DNA of 13,628 nt, from positions 8,018 to 21,645 of the forward strand of contig PLSH01000227.1 of assembly GCA_003165095.1 (NCBI GenBank). Direction: 5' to 3'. The notes under the pieces were generated by a model. The model did not search any database. It was not told the origin of the DNA and worked only from the letters and a program-made list of their open reading frames with translations. Positions 7,389-12,979 of this stretch are shown here, one piece after another. Position numbers and translations under genes: made by a program. Position 1 is the first letter of the stretch; each line of letters opens with the position of its first letter. Source of the DNA: Acidobacteriaceae bacterium. Its GTDB lineage: Bacteria; Acidobacteriota; Terriglobia; Terriglobales; Acidobacteriaceae.

Positions 7389-8315
7389 ATGCCTCTTTTG
7401 CGTTCTGCCTTTATTGCTCTCTCTCACAATCGTCCGTTGCGCCGTTTCTGCGAACATTCAAGAATAGGCGCCCGTTTGAGCTCGCGCTTCATCGCCGGCA
7501 TGGAGATCTCCGACGCTCTGCGCGTCGCTGAAGCCGTCAACCGCCAGGGAATGGCGGTGACCCTGGACTCGCTGGGCGAGAGCGTGACTTCAGAAGCCGA
7601 AGCGCACCGCGCAGCCGAGGTCTACCACGAGTTGCTCGACCTGATCCGGGCGCGGAATCTCGACGCCAACATCAGCGTCAAACTCACCCAGATGGGGCTC
7701 GAGCAGTCGCCCGGCCTGGCTGAATCCATTGCCGCCAGCCTGGCCCGTCACGCCCACGCTACCGGCAACTTCGTCCGCATCGATATGGAGGATTCGACCC
7801 TTACCCAGGTCACGCTGGACATCGTGCGCCGCCTCAACTCGCGCGCTGAAACCCGCGGAAGCATCGGCGTCGTCATCCAGGCCTACCTCTACCGCTCCCA
7901 GGCCGACGTGGAGCAGTTGCTGGCCGATGGAATCAGAGTGCGCCTCTGCAAGGGGGCCTATAAAGAGCCTGCGGAAGTTGCATTTCCGCGCAAAAACGAT
8001 GTGGATGCCAATTTCATCACCTTAAGCAAGATGCTGCTTGACAGCCCCGTCTACCATGGCATCGCAACTCACGACCCCCTCATGATCGCCGCCGCCAAGG
8101 CCTTTGCGAGCCGGCACAGCATCGATCCCCGCAATTTCGAGTTTCAAATGCTCTACGGAGTTCGCCGCGACCTGCAACGGCAGTTGATCAAGGAAGGATA
8201 CAGGGTGAGAGTCTATGTTCCCTTCGGGAGCGAGTGGTATCCGTACTTTATGAGAAGGCTGGCCGAGCGGCCCGCCAATGTGGTTTTCCTGGCCCGGAAT
8301 TTCTTCCGCTCCTGA
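7389..8315 (+). CDS. Monofunctional proline dehydrogenase (FAD)
   Basis: A 308-residue single-domain flavoenzyme that oxidises L-proline to pyrroline-5-carboxylate, feeding electrons to the respiratory chain at the inner membrane face. The length matches stand-alone bacterial forms (about 305). Conserved elements in barrel order: SVKLTQMGL (96-104, K98), FVRIDMEDS (128-136, D132), IQAYLYRS (163-170), RVRLCKGAYKEP (183-194, K188), GIATHDP (224-230, H228), FEFQMLYGVR (250-259, Y256) and VPFGSEWYPYFMRRLAERP (277-295), whose paired arginines bind the proline carboxylate. There is no fused P5C dehydrogenase or DNA-binding domain, and no P5C dehydrogenase gene nearby. Start at 7389 is set by GGAGGG 8 bases upstream. 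It follows the GH27 gene by 93 bases on the same strand but is functionally unrelated. It converges on the zinc-ribbon gene with only 28 bases between. Confidence 0.93.
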   Translation: MPLLRSAFIALSHNRPLRRFCEHSRIGARLSSRFIAGMEISDALRVAEAVNRQGMAVTLDSLGESVTSEAEAHRAAEVYHELLDLIRARNLDANISVKLTQMGLEQSPGLAESIAASLARHAHATGNFVRIDMEDSTLTQVTLDIVRRLNSRAETRGSIGVVIQAYLYRSQADVEQLLADGIRVRLCKGAYKEPAEVAFPRKNDVDANFITLSKMLLDSPVYHGIATHDPLMIAAAKAFASRHSIDPRNFEFQMLYGVRRDLQRQLIKEGYRVRVYVPFGSEWYPYFMRRLAERPANVVFLARNFFRS

Positions 8316-8343
8316 TCCTTGCGCACCCGCAAAAACCCGGAAT

Positions 8344-8589
8344 CTACTCCACGTACTCTTTCCGCCTGGATTTCTTGCGGTAACGCTTGCGCATCGTGAA
8401 GCTCTCCTTACATGTTGAGCATGTCCAGGGAAAGTACCCGAACAAGGGAAGAATTCTCCTTTGCAGGAATCCCTTTCGCTCAACCCGGCGAGCAGTGTCA
8501 CTGCCGCATTTGGGACAACGTACCTTGGTCTTTGCGCTGGCGCGGTCTTTAAACCCCTCAGCAGCATGCGACTCGCTTCCGTAGGCCAC
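8344..8589 (-). CDS. Small zinc-ribbon protein of unknown function
   Basis: An 81-residue protein with two CxxC knuckles: CPKC (C25, C28) and CSTC (C57, C60), separated by 28 residues that include a hydrophobic ILPLFGYFPW stretch. The C-terminal tail (RKRYRKKSRRKEY) is strongly basic. This is a rubredoxin-like zinc ribbon; nucleic-acid contact through the basic tail is inferred, not shown. The frame is open to a GTG at 8679 (111 residues), but I chose the GTG at 8589. GAGGAG sits 6 bases before it, and the residues upstream of it look unlike folded protein. It lies on the same strand as hemE-hemH but 251 bases away, with its own candidate promoter, so it is probably a separate unit. Base composition looks less GC-rich than the neighbours. 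Confidence 0.68.
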   Translation of the reverse strand: MAYGSESHAAEGFKDRASAKTKVRCPKCGSDTARRVERKGFLQRRILPLFGYFPWTCSTCKESFTMRKRYRKKSRRKEYVE

Positions 8590-8595
8590 TTCCGT

Positions 8596-8601
8596 CTCCT
8601 C
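8596..8601 (-). promoter_or_regulatory. Shine-Dalgarno that favours the internal GTG start of the zinc-ribbon gene
   Basis: GAGGAG on the minus strand, 6 bases before GTG 8589. The alternative GTG at 8679 has no comparable site. Confidence 0.6.
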
Positions 8602-8640
8602 GGAACTTAATGATGGTCTTTCGCTTACTCTACTTGGCAA

Positions 8641-8684
8641 GTTGGCACGAACAGTGCCGACTGTAACCACCCTCTCCACAGAGG
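8641..8684. repeat. Two small hairpins in the leader of the zinc-ribbon gene
   Basis: The first pairs GTTGGCAC (8641-8648) with GTGCCGAC (8654-8661) around a 5-base loop, with one non-Watson-Crick pair. The second pairs CCTCT (8671-8675) with AGAGG (8680-8684) around a 4-base loop. Both lie between the candidate promoter at 8722-8727 and the GTG at 8589, so they would be in the 5' UTR. Any regulatory role is inferred. Confidence 0.35.
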
Positions 8685-8721
8685 ATCTCGAAACGCGGCC
8701 CAGGAAAATACCTTACGTTGA

Positions 8722-8727
8722 ATTGTA
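8722..8727 (-). promoter_or_regulatory. Candidate -10 box (TACAAT) of the zinc-ribbon gene
   Basis: TACAAT on the minus strand in an AT-richer stretch, giving a leader of roughly 125 bases to GTG 8589. The -35 region is only T-rich, with no good TTGACA match. The rest of the 8590-8840 interval shows no gene and no clear hemH terminator. Confidence 0.35.
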
Positions 8728-8840
8728 TCGGATAAACTTCGCAAAAAGAAAGCACTTGCTTCGTTTTGGTACGAATCTGAAGCGCTGAAACACACAAATC
8801 TTGCGGAAAACGATAATTCTAACGCTGCAAGCCTCGTAGT

Positions 8841-9809
8841 TCAACTCCTGATCCGCGCTAAACCCATTTGTGCAAGATCCGCCACTGCCTTCGCCAGCGT
8901 TTGCGAGGCATTCAAAGACTCGGGGCGTTCCAGGCGCATACCCAGTTTGACGGCATATCCGCGAAACAGGTTATCTACGTCATAAAGAATCTCCACATGA
9001 TCGCACAGAAATCCTATCGGTTGGAGAATAAGCGACTTGACTCCGGATGCGGCAAGAGAATCGAGGGTCTGCTCCACGCTCGGCCCAATCCACAATCCTC
9101 CGCTCGCGCCCTGGCTCTGGAAGGCAAACCACCATTGCGGAATCCCGGGAACCCGGGCCGCCACCAGCTCAGCCGTATGGCGCGCTTCCTGGGCGTACGG
9201 GTCGGCTCCCTGCCCCGGCCAGAGTCGCCGCCCCGTTCCCGCATCGCTTTCTGAAGGCGGCTCAACCGTCCGGGTGGGTACGCTGTGCGCGGTAAACAGC
9301 ACCGGAACCGGGTAACCCACCTCTGCGCTCAGTTTGTCCCAGGCCGGACCAAGACGCTCCGCAAAGGCGTCGGCCAGCAGCGGATGCTGCGCCCACCCCT
9401 CGGTAAAGTCGATGCGCATGCCCGACGCCTCAGCCTCCACGGCTCGCCGGTACAAACCCACGCTGGTGCGGGAGTTCTGCGGAGCCATGCAGATCACCGC
9501 GGCCGCTTCCACTCCGTCCGCGCGCATTTGCTTCACCACCTCGGGAATGTACGGCCGCCAGTTCCGCATCCCCACGTAGACCGGAACCTGCAATCCGCTC
9601 CCGGCCAGCTCGGATTCAACCAGGCGGGCCTGCTCTAGCGTGATCTCCGTAAGCGGGCTGCGCCCAATCGTGGCGTAGCGATGCTGAATCTCCTCCACCA
9701 CCGCTTGCGGTATGGGGCGTCCGCTCACCACGTTGCGCAGATATTCGGGAATCTGCTCGATCGTCTCCGGAGTCCCGTGAGCCAGCAGCAAAACCGCCCG
9801 TTTAGCCAT
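8841..9809 (-). CDS. hemH: Ferrochelatase family protein (proto- or coproporphyrin ferrochelatase)
   Basis: A 322-residue enzyme that inserts ferrous iron into a porphyrin at the end of haem synthesis. Seen: LLLAHGTPE at residues 7-15, the MRNWRPYIPE block (81-90), FTAHSVP with catalytic H175, QSQGASGGLWIGPSV (231-245), and PIGFLCDHVEILYDVD with catalytic E273. There is no C-terminal cysteine cluster for a 2Fe-2S centre (only C107 and C269). H11 occupies the place where Bacillus-type coproporphyrin enzymes have Tyr in AYGTP. After TAHSVP there is a roughly 15-residue polar stretch (about 182-201) that the Bacillus enzyme lacks. The ATG at 9809 overlaps the hemE stop by 8 bases (ATGGCTAA), with GGAG 7 bases before it, so the two are translationally coupled. 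The sequence alone does not settle which porphyrin is used. Confidence 0.92.
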   Translation of the reverse strand: MAKRAVLLLAHGTPETIEQIPEYLRNVVSGRPIPQAVVEEIQHRYATIGRSPLTEITLEQARLVESELAGSGLQVPVYVGMRNWRPYIPEVVKQMRADGVEAAAVICMAPQNSRTSVGLYRRAVEAEASGMRIDFTEGWAQHPLLADAFAERLGPAWDKLSAEVGYPVPVLFTAHSVPTRTVEPPSESDAGTGRRLWPGQGADPYAQEARHTAELVAARVPGIPQWWFAFQSQGASGGLWIGPSVEQTLDSLAASGVKSLILQPIGFLCDHVEILYDVDNLFRGYAVKLGMRLERPESLNASQTLAKAVADLAQMGLARIRS

Positions 9810-10899
9810 GCGCCGTCTCCAGCCGGAACTCCTTGACCATCCTCACCACCGCCTGCACATTCTCCACCGGCGTCGTCGGCACAATCCCGTGACCCAGGTT
9901 GAAGATGTGGCCCGGCCGGCCATTGGCGGCGCGCAGAATCTCCTTCACCCGCTTCTCCAGAACCTCAACCGGCGCAAACAGCGTAATCGGATCCAGGTTG
10001 CCCTGCACCGCATGACCGTGGCCCACCGCCCGCCAGCCTTCATCGAGCGGCTGGCGCCAGTCGAGCCCGATCACATCGGCTCCAGTCTTGGCCATCGCAC
10101 CCAGCAAGGCCGCCGTCTCCACGCCGAAGTAAATTACCGGTACGCCCATCTGCTGCACGCTGCGCACCAGCCGCTGTGTAGCCTCAAACGCATATTCGAG
10201 ATAGTCGGCCACGCCCAGCGAGCCCACCCAGCTATCGAAAATCTGGATCACATCGGCCCCCGCCTGTACCTGCAGCCGGCAATATTCCTCGAGAACCTTC
10301 ACAATCTTGTCCAGCAGGTTGCGCCACGCCAGCGGATCGCGGTACATCATCTGCTTGGTGTGAATGTAATTGCGCGACCCGCCGCCCTCGATCATGTAGC
10401 TGGCCAGCGTGTAAGGCGCCCCGCAAAAACCGATGATCCCCAACCGGTCGCGAAAATGCGCGGCAACCTTCTGGATCGCGCGAGCCACATAATCCAGATC
10501 CCCGGCCCGGTCCGTCCGCAGCGCCAAAACGTCCTCCGCGGTGCGCACCGGGTGATGCACCACCGGCCCCTCGCCGGCCTGGAACTCGAACGGCAATCCC
10601 ATCGGCTCCAGCGGCAGCAAAAGGTCGGCAAAAATGATGGCCGCATCGACCCCCAGCTTCTCGGCGGCGGTAATCGTCACCTCCGAGGCCAGTTCCGGCT
10701 GCTTGCAGATCTCCACCAGCGTGTGATGCTTGCGGACGTCGCGGTACTCCTGCATGTAGCGCCCTGCCTGGCGGAGAAACCAGACCGGGGTGCGGTCCAC
10801 AGGCCGGCGCAGGCACGCGCGGATAAACCGGCTCCCGCCCAAAATGGTCTCCGGAGCCGCCGCGCCGGACGGACAGTCGTTGGTTGAATCCATATACAT
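9802..10899 (-). CDS. hemE: Uroporphyrinogen decarboxylase
   Basis: A cytoplasmic TIM-barrel enzyme of 365 residues that removes four acetate carboxyls of uroporphyrinogen III to give coproporphyrinogen III. The signature residues are in place: R43 and R47 in PVWFLRQAGRYMQEYR, D92 in FADLLLP, Y163 in GFCGAPYTLASY, S223 in FDSWVG, and H337 in FNLGHGI. QGNLDP (299-304) is also typical. Length is normal, with a short non-conserved N-tail. The start is uncertain: ATG at 10899 and ATG at 10893 are two codons apart and neither has a Shine-Dalgarno. A TAAAAT box just upstream would favour 10893 on a near-leaderless message. It overlaps hemH by 8 bases and is first of the pair. The upstream 178-base gap carries a direct repeat and a hairpin. 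Confidence 0.95.
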   Translation of the reverse strand: MYMDSTNDCPSGAAAPETILGGSRFIRACLRRPVDRTPVWFLRQAGRYMQEYRDVRKHHTLVEICKQPELASEVTITAAEKLGVDAAIIFADLLLPLEPMGLPFEFQAGEGPVVHHPVRTAEDVLALRTDRAGDLDYVARAIQKVAAHFRDRLGIIGFCGAPYTLASYMIEGGGSRNYIHTKQMMYRDPLAWRNLLDKIVKVLEEYCRLQVQAGADVIQIFDSWVGSLGVADYLEYAFEATQRLVRSVQQMGVPVIYFGVETAALLGAMAKTGADVIGLDWRQPLDEGWRAVGHGHAVQGNLDPITLFAPVEVLEKRVKEILRAANGRPGHIFNLGHGIVPTTPVENVQAVVRMVKEFRLETAHG

Positions 10900-10902
10900 A
10901 CG

Positions 10903-10908
10903 ATTTTA
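10903..10908 (-). promoter_or_regulatory. Possible -10 box (TAAAAT) of hemE-hemH
   Basis: TAAAAT on the minus strand ends 9 bases before ATG 10893 and 3 bases before ATG 10899. A start site 6-8 bases downstream would fall between the two ATGs and leave almost no leader. A GGGACA element lies 19 bases upstream as a weak -35. Confidence 0.4.
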
Positions 10909-10962
10909 CCGGGATCAGGACCATGTTTGTCCCGGCATCGATCGATTCCAGGCCGCGGGCAA

Positions 10963-11005
10963 GTTTGAATCGTGCAGGCTTCTGTTTGAAGCGCGCGGGC
11001 TTCAA
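10963..11005. repeat. Imperfect tandem 21-bp repeat with embedded hairpin upstream of hemE
   Basis: Two copies of a 19-base unit (10963-10981 and 10984-11002, period 21, three mismatches) lie in the 178-base gap between hemE and the alpha/beta hydrolase gene. The second copy is part of a perfect stem, TTGAAGC (10986-10992) with GCTTCAA (10999-11005), loop of 6. No T-run follows on either strand, so it is not an intrinsic terminator. It sits 50-100 bases upstream of the presumed hemE promoter, where an activator could bind. Confidence 0.45.
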
Positions 11006-11077
11006 CGTCAGGTTTGCGAAACGCTCCACTGAATCCACTTTTGCCGAAACGACAGTGTCCCTGAGGGGAAGATCGCA

Positions 11078-12136
11078 TTAGCCTGTGGCCAGATATCTCC
11101 GCAGCCAGTCGATGACCAGACTGCGCATTTCCGGGGTTTCCTCGTGGGCGCAATCGAAGAGCTCGATGCGGCAATCTTCCTGGCGGCCGTGTTGCCGATA
11201 AAGCGGCAATAGATTGTCGCGAATCTTCTCGACCCCGGCGGCCGGCGTAAGCGGATCCTTGCGCCCGTTGACGCTGAGATGAGGCCGCGGGACGATCAAC
11301 TCGTTGATCCCGGTGGTCGAGAATTCCTTCAGCAACGATGGAACAAAATAGAAAATGCTGTGACCGCTGAGGCCGTGCGCGGCGATAAGCGAATCGAAAT
11401 CGGTGAGGCAGCAAATGTCGATGGCCAATCGGACCCGGGGATCGAGCGCCGCGAGCCACCATGTCTTGGTGGATCCCATCGACATACCGGTCGCACCGAG
11501 CCTTTGCGGATCCACTTCCGGGCGGCTTGCGAGGTAAGAGAGGGCCCGGAATTCGTCGAACATCATCATGCCCCAGAGCACCTGGCCGCGCCAGAGCATG
11601 AGCTTGAAGGCGTCTTCCTCTCCGCGGTGGCCGTCGGGGTCGTGCTGGCGCTCGCCAAAACACCAACTGTCGATGGCCAGCGTGACGAACCCCATTTCTG
11701 CGAAAACGGGGGCATAGGCGGGTTGAACGCTGGTTCCTTTGAGCAGTTGTTCCTTGCCCAGACCGTACATTCCTGCGTGCCAGTGAATAAAGAGAAGTCC
11801 GGGCGCGGGGCGCGTAAGCCCCTTGGGAATCGTCAGGAGAGCGGGAACCGGTTCGATCCCATTCAGGTCGAGGACAAGCCGCTGGAGAGTGTAATTGTCG
11901 TGTTCTTCCGTTCGGACCAGCTTGGGCGGCGCGGGTTGATGCTGCCAGGGCAGATCGCCAAGCAGGTCCCAGAGATCGGCGCGCCGGCGCTGCTGGTACG
12001 CGGAGAAGGCGGTTTCCGTTTCGGCGGCCAGGTTGCCGGCTGCGGAATTCAGCCCGAGGGAGATGCCTCCGGTCAAAAGCGCGGATCGAGACACGAATTG
12101 GCGGCGGGTGGTGGTTTGTTGTCCGGAGAAGATCAT
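11078..12136 (-). CDS. Tat-exported alpha/beta hydrolase (dienelactone hydrolase / acetyl-xylan-esterase-like)
   Basis: A 352-residue serine hydrolase. An N-terminal twin-arginine motif, TTTRRQFVSRS (8-18), and the hydrophobic stretch to about 34 indicate Tat export. The fold is alpha/beta hydrolase: a core strand at LLFIHWHAG (114-122), a nucleophile elbow GMSMG with S219, the acid D294 in VNGRKDP, and the base H331 in DCAHEE. This completes a Ser-Asp-His triad in the usual order. Such proteins are usually annotated as abhydrolase_7-like, dienelactone-hydrolase-like or acetyl xylan esterase; the substrate, perhaps an acetylated glycan, is inferred. The frame stays open to 12229, but the ATG at 12136 is where the Tat signal begins. 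There is no clear Shine-Dalgarno. A TAGAAT box lies 8 bases upstream with an inverted repeat abutting it, so it likely has its own promoter and is separate from the DUF2934 gene. Confidence 0.85.
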   Translation of the reverse strand: MIFSGQQTTTRRQFVSRSALLTGGISLGLNSAAGNLAAETETAFSAYQQRRRADLWDLLGDLPWQHQPAPPKLVRTEEHDNYTLQRLVLDLNGIEPVPALLTIPKGLTRPAPGLLFIHWHAGMYGLGKEQLLKGTSVQPAYAPVFAEMGFVTLAIDSWCFGERQHDPDGHRGEEDAFKLMLWRGQVLWGMMMFDEFRALSYLASRPEVDPQRLGATGMSMGSTKTWWLAALDPRVRLAIDICCLTDFDSLIAAHGLSGHSIFYFVPSLLKEFSTTGINELIVPRPHLSVNGRKDPLTPAAGVEKIRDNLLPLYRQHGRQEDCRIELFDCAHEETPEMRSLVIDWLRRYLATG

Positions 12137-12144
12137 GGCTGTCC

Positions 12145-12150
12145 ATTCTA
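12145..12150 (-). promoter_or_regulatory. Possible -10 box (TAGAAT) of the alpha/beta hydrolase gene
   Basis: TAGAAT on the minus strand (5 of 6 to TATAAT) ends 8 bases before ATG 12136. The transcript would carry a leader of zero to three bases. The -35 position reads AGCGTT, a poor match, consistent with an activated promoter. Confidence 0.4.
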
Positions 12151-12176
12151 CACAGCGTGCTCGGCGAAACGCTGTG
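12151..12176. promoter_or_regulatory. Inverted repeat CACAGCGT-N10-ACGCTGTG, candidate operator
   Basis: Perfect 8-bp arms at 12151-12158 and 12169-12176 directly abut the presumed -10 box of the alpha/beta hydrolase gene and span the -35 to -10 spacer. If transcribed, it would instead be a hairpin 14 bases before the start codon. Arm centres are 18 bp apart. The cognate regulator is not in the window. Confidence 0.5.
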
Positions 12177-12265
12177 CGCGGGCCCAATTCAAGTGTGTGT
12201 CGCAAGCATGGACAGGCCGGCCGCGCCATTGCAACGATGCCAGGGCGTCTGACAACAGAGCGGCT

Positions 12266-12305
12266 TCGCGTTGATCCGAGAACGAGGTTCTCGATACAGT
12301 CGCGA
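12266..12305. repeat. Two-tier hairpin in the gene-free stretch
   Basis: An inner perfect stem, CGAGAAC (12277-12283) with GTTCTCG (12287-12293), has a 3-base loop. An outer stem, TCGCG (12266-12270) with CGCGA (12301-12305), lies across a 6/7-base internal loop. No T-run follows on either strand. It could be a structured RNA, a repeat-family element or a protein site. Confidence 0.4.
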
Positions 12306-12324
12306 GCCGATGCGCGAGCCTATG
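12301..12324 (+). repeat. Tandem 12-bp duplication
   Basis: Two adjacent 12-base units, CGCGAGCCGATG (12301-12312) and CGCGAGCCTATG (12313-12324), differ at one base. The first copy provides the right arm of the outer stem of the neighbouring hairpin. Confidence 0.5.
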
Positions 12325-12325
12325 C

Positions 12326-12376
12326 CCGGCCATCCGGAAGTTATCCCCAAAACGGGTGTTATGTCCGGATTGCCGG
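12326..12376. repeat. 13-bp inverted repeat with 25-base loop
   Basis: The arms at 12326-12338 and 12364-12376 pair at 12 of 13 positions (CCGGCCATCCGGA against TCCGGATTGCCGG). The loop includes TTATCCCCA, one base off a DnaA box, and a small CCC/GGG pairing. No T-run follows. Function unknown. Confidence 0.45.
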
Positions 12377-12622
12377 CAACACGGCCACAGCTTCTATTCC
12401 GGCGTTCGTGGCACTCGTAAGCAGCGCAAGGAATCCTGCACCGCCGGCGCAAAAAGCGCCGCCGATTCGCGGACGCACGTCAAGCCTTCCCACGAAACCC
12501 GCAGGCAAAGCCATTTCAAGCCGGCGCGATGGCCAAAAACCGCGCGCAGATTCCCGCCCGGGTTGCCGGAAGCTCGTTCGAAACAGATTGAATCGTCTGT
12601 TAGCGGCAGGCTGAACGCTTGC

Positions 12623-12853
12623 TCAGGAAGCCATTCCGCGCAGTTCCTGCTCCGCCCGGTACCAATCCTCTTCATGGTGTCCGTGTTTGTGGCCGCGCTC
12701 TGCCCAGAAGCGATGCGCGAGCTTCGCAACCTGGTCAATAGGTGGTTTCATTTCAGTTACATTCGAGGGAACACCGTTGCTCTTGGCCGCGGTCTTGCGG
12801 GGTTTCGCCGCTGCCTTCGGTTTTGCGCTTGTCTTCTTGACAATCTCTGCCAT
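12623..12853 (-). CDS. DUF2934 family protein with Lys/Ala-rich N-terminal tail
   Basis: A 76-residue protein in two parts. Residues 5-25 are a basic, low-complexity tail (KKTSAKPKAAAKPRKTAAK) resembling histone-H1-like or AlgP-like repeats. Residues about 39-72 match the short DUF2934 helix pattern: ID..AKLAHRFWAERGHKHGHHEEDWYRAE. DUF2934 has no established function; nucleic-acid contact through the tail is inferred from composition. The start is well supported: AAGGAGGA lies 7 bases before ATG 12853. It has its own candidate promoter and stands alone, with a 126-base gap from the ABC permease upstream and a 486-base gene-free stretch downstream. Confidence 0.8.
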   Translation of the reverse strand: MAEIVKKTSAKPKAAAKPRKTAAKSNGVPSNVTEMKPPIDQVAKLAHRFWAERGHKHGHHEEDWYRAEQELRGMAS

Positions 12854-12860
12854 ATGAATA

Positions 12861-12868
12861 TCCTCCTT
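12861..12868 (-). promoter_or_regulatory. Near-perfect Shine-Dalgarno of the DUF2934 gene
   Basis: AAGGAGGA on the minus strand, 7 bases before ATG 12853. It is the strongest ribosome site in front of any called gene here, suggesting high translation of this small protein. Confidence 0.8.
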
Positions 12869-12906
12869 GGGGTTGGGGGTTGAATAACAAGTGGGCTGTC
12901 ACTTCT

Positions 12907-12934
12907 ATGATACAGAATCGCGATAGCCGCTGAA
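12907..12934 (-). promoter_or_regulatory. Candidate promoter of the DUF2934 gene
   Basis: A -10 TATCAT (12907-12912) with TTCAGC (12929-12934) as a weak -35 at a 16-base spacer, on the minus strand. Transcription would start near 12900, giving a leader of about 47 bases. Confidence 0.35.
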
Positions 12935-12979
12935 TAGCCCCGCCCGCTCACAGCGAACCTTCACCGTAACCCCCTGCCC

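Larger units (their letters stand above)
12137..12622. other. 486-base stretch with no credible gene
   Basis: The region lies between the alpha/beta hydrolase start and the DUF2934 stop. Open frames cross it on both strands but give Arg/Pro/Ser-rich, unconserved-looking proteins without ribosome sites, so I call none. It holds the operator-like repeat next to the hydrolase promoter and two larger inverted repeats at 12266-12305 and 12326-12376. The 12380-12622 part shows nothing I can name and no T-tailed terminator. Confidence 0.55.

Noticed and set aside
8319..8332. TTGCG/CGCAA stem between the converging proline dehydrogenase and zinc-ribbon genes, as a terminator
   Set aside because: Only 5 bp, and no T-run follows on either strand.
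9808..10887. 359-residue open frame antisense to hemE
   Set aside because: It mirrors hemE codons, has no domain signal and no ribosome site.
10677..12146. 489-residue open frame on the minus strand across the hydrolase gene and part of hemE
   Set aside because: It is an Arg/Pro-rich out-of-frame shadow of two clearly conserved genes, caused by high GC.
12341..12349. TTATCCCCA as a DnaA box or replication origin
   Set aside because: A single near-match with no cluster of boxes, no AT-rich unwinding region and no origin-associated genes.
12580..12599. AACAGA/TCTGTT stem after the DUF2934 stop as its terminator
   Set aside because: Short stem with an 8-base loop and no T-run downstream.
12033..12614. 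193-residue plus-strand frame entering the gene-free stretch
   Set aside because: It starts antisense inside the hydrolase gene and is Arg/Pro/Ser-rich without domain or ribosome site.
12356..12883. 175-residue plus-strand frame overlapping the DUF2934 gene
   Set aside because: It lies antisense to a gene with a near-perfect ribosome site and recognisable domain, and has no features of its own.
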